This document shows positions 63,720 through 64,000 of a DNA stretch of 64,000 bases, piece after piece. Position 1 is the first letter of the stretch, and every line of letters starts with the position of its first letter. The notes under the pieces were generated by a model. That model was not told the DNA's origin. It was given only the letters and a program-made list of their open reading frames with translations, and made no database searches. Location of the stretch: NCBI RefSeq assembly GCF_011927825.1, contig NZ_JAATJI010000001.1, positions 1,302,001 to 1,366,000 on the forward strand. Reading direction: 5' to 3'. A program made the position numbers and the translations under genes. This stretch comes from Polymorphobacter fuscus. Lineage in GTDB: Bacteria > Pseudomonadota > Alphaproteobacteria > Sphingomonadales > Sphingomonadaceae.

Positions 63720-63876
63720 TCCGCGACTGCGATTCATGGGGATATCCATGGGACAAGCCGGCGATTTCGGATCCGATATGGTAGTATTACTGTGCACATG
63801 CTCCTGTGGATAAGTCTGTGGTCAACCTCCGGACGGACCGGGGATCGGCGGGGGGAAGAGCTGGGGGCGCCGTGGG

Positions 63877-63921
63877 GACAGGCTTAGTGACGACAGGCAG
63901 AGTGGCGACAGGCGCCGGGGC
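63877..63921. repeat. Three tandem 15-bp repeats
   Basis: Three consecutive 15-bp units each begin GACAGGC; units 1 and 2 also share AGTG in the second half. They encode Pro-Val-x-Thr-x repeats in one minus-strand frame, but that frame ends at 63787 without other support. Confidence 0.6.
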
Positions 63922-63922
63922 G

Positions 63923-64000
63923 TCAGGGTTTCGCCGCGGTCCCGACCGGCGGCGTGCTCGCCCCGGGCGCCACACCGAGCACGGCCAGCGATTCCCCTTG
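63923..64000 (-). CDS. Possible 3' end of a gene entering from the right edge
   Basis: A minus-strand frame of 25 codons runs from the edge to a TGA at 63923-63925. It encodes QGESLAVLGVAPGAS and a short Thr/Pro/Ala tail, with mostly G or C at third codon positions, like the coding DNA around it. No function can be given from so few residues. Confidence 0.3.
   Translation of the reverse strand, partial: QGESLAVLGVAPGASTPPVGTAAKP

Larger units (their letters stand above)
63559..63922. other. Upstream regulatory region of the dcw cluster (non-coding)
   Basis: No convincing gene. The stretch about 63680-63815 is AT-richer than the rest of the window. It contains the ATGG array, a DnaA-box-like nonamer (TTATCCACA on minus, 63813-63805), a similar TTGTCCACA (63677-63669), and a promoter-like TTGAAT/TAGACC pair on the minus strand (63706-63701 and 63683-63678, 17-nt spacer). 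Three 15-bp repeats lie at 63877-63921. Confidence 0.6.

Noticed and set aside
63686..63751. Possible CRISPR-like repeat array
   Set aside because: The repeated unit is only 4 bp at 10-bp pitch with no spacers of CRISPR length and no cas genes; a protein-binding array explains it better.
63593..63784. 63-codon plus-strand open frame upstream of mraZ
   Set aside because: No ribosome site, odd codon use and overlap with the phased ATGG array; its many Met/Gly/Trp codons come from the repeats.

Overview
The window is a GC-rich (high-60s percent by eye), gene-dense stretch of an alphaproteobacterial chromosome. A UrcA-family protein, a VPEP-type PEP-CTERM protein, a DUF1489 protein, an ArsI/ArsN1-type arsenic operon and a large cyclic-glucan synthase together suggest Sphingomonadales (Sphingomonas, Sandarakinorhabdus or Polymorphobacter-like). 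The genus is an inference. I see no rRNA, tRNA, transposase, phage gene or CRISPR array.

Layout: 1-7771 is most of a giant cyclic beta-1,2-glucan synthase (minus strand) whose C-terminus runs off the left edge. 7964-14223 holds housekeeping and small exported genes (pantothenate kinase, SDR, Gly/Tyr-rich exported protein, RecQ, phytase-like protein, L28, YciI). 14265-17642 is a modular RTX-type secreted nuclease with a probable Pho box. 17761-25623 is a coherent regulatory and transport locus: a sensor kinase and sigma-54 activator divergent from an operon of a UrcA-family protein, a periplasmic adaptor, an ABC ATPase and an 830-residue FtsX-like permease. Between them lie a near-consensus sigma-54 promoter and two tandem 20-bp dyads exactly 21 bp apart. 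25702-29895 encodes a medium-chain dehydrogenase, an enoyl-CoA hydratase and two acyl-CoA-dehydrogenase-like flavoproteins, bracketed by two copies of a palindromic intergenic repeat. 29957-39919 is mixed: oxidoreductase, VOC protein, a PEP-CTERM protein with its own sigma-54 promoter, alpha/beta hydrolase, MgtE, DUF1489, a small GntR regulator next to a 129-bp near-perfect palindrome, a serine hydrolase, dGTPase and a CoA-transferase.

40036-42788 is a compact arsenic operon, arsR-arsI-arsC-arsN1-acr3, in which every junction is a 4-nt ATGA overlap and a perfect 9-8-9 dyad lies over the promoter. It should handle arsenate, arsenite, trivalent organoarsenicals and probably arsinothricin. A DUF1501/DUF1800 pair follows on the opposite strand.

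45411-63558 (minus) is a complete dcw cluster in classical order: mraZ-rsmH-ftsL-ftsI-murE-murF-mraY-murD-ftsW-murG-murC-murB-ddl-ftsQ-ftsA-ftsZ. Most genes overlap by 1-4 nt, so it should be one transcriptional unit for lipid II synthesis and septation. Upstream of mraZ is a phased array of ATGG motifs at 10-bp pitch that resembles MraZ-binding repeats.

The best candidate for something new is the sigma-54-controlled UrcA/ABC-transporter locus at 17761-25623. Also notable are the sigma-54 promoter of the PEP-CTERM gene, the Pho box of the nuclease, the ArsI Cys-rich tail and the long palindrome at 36403-36531.
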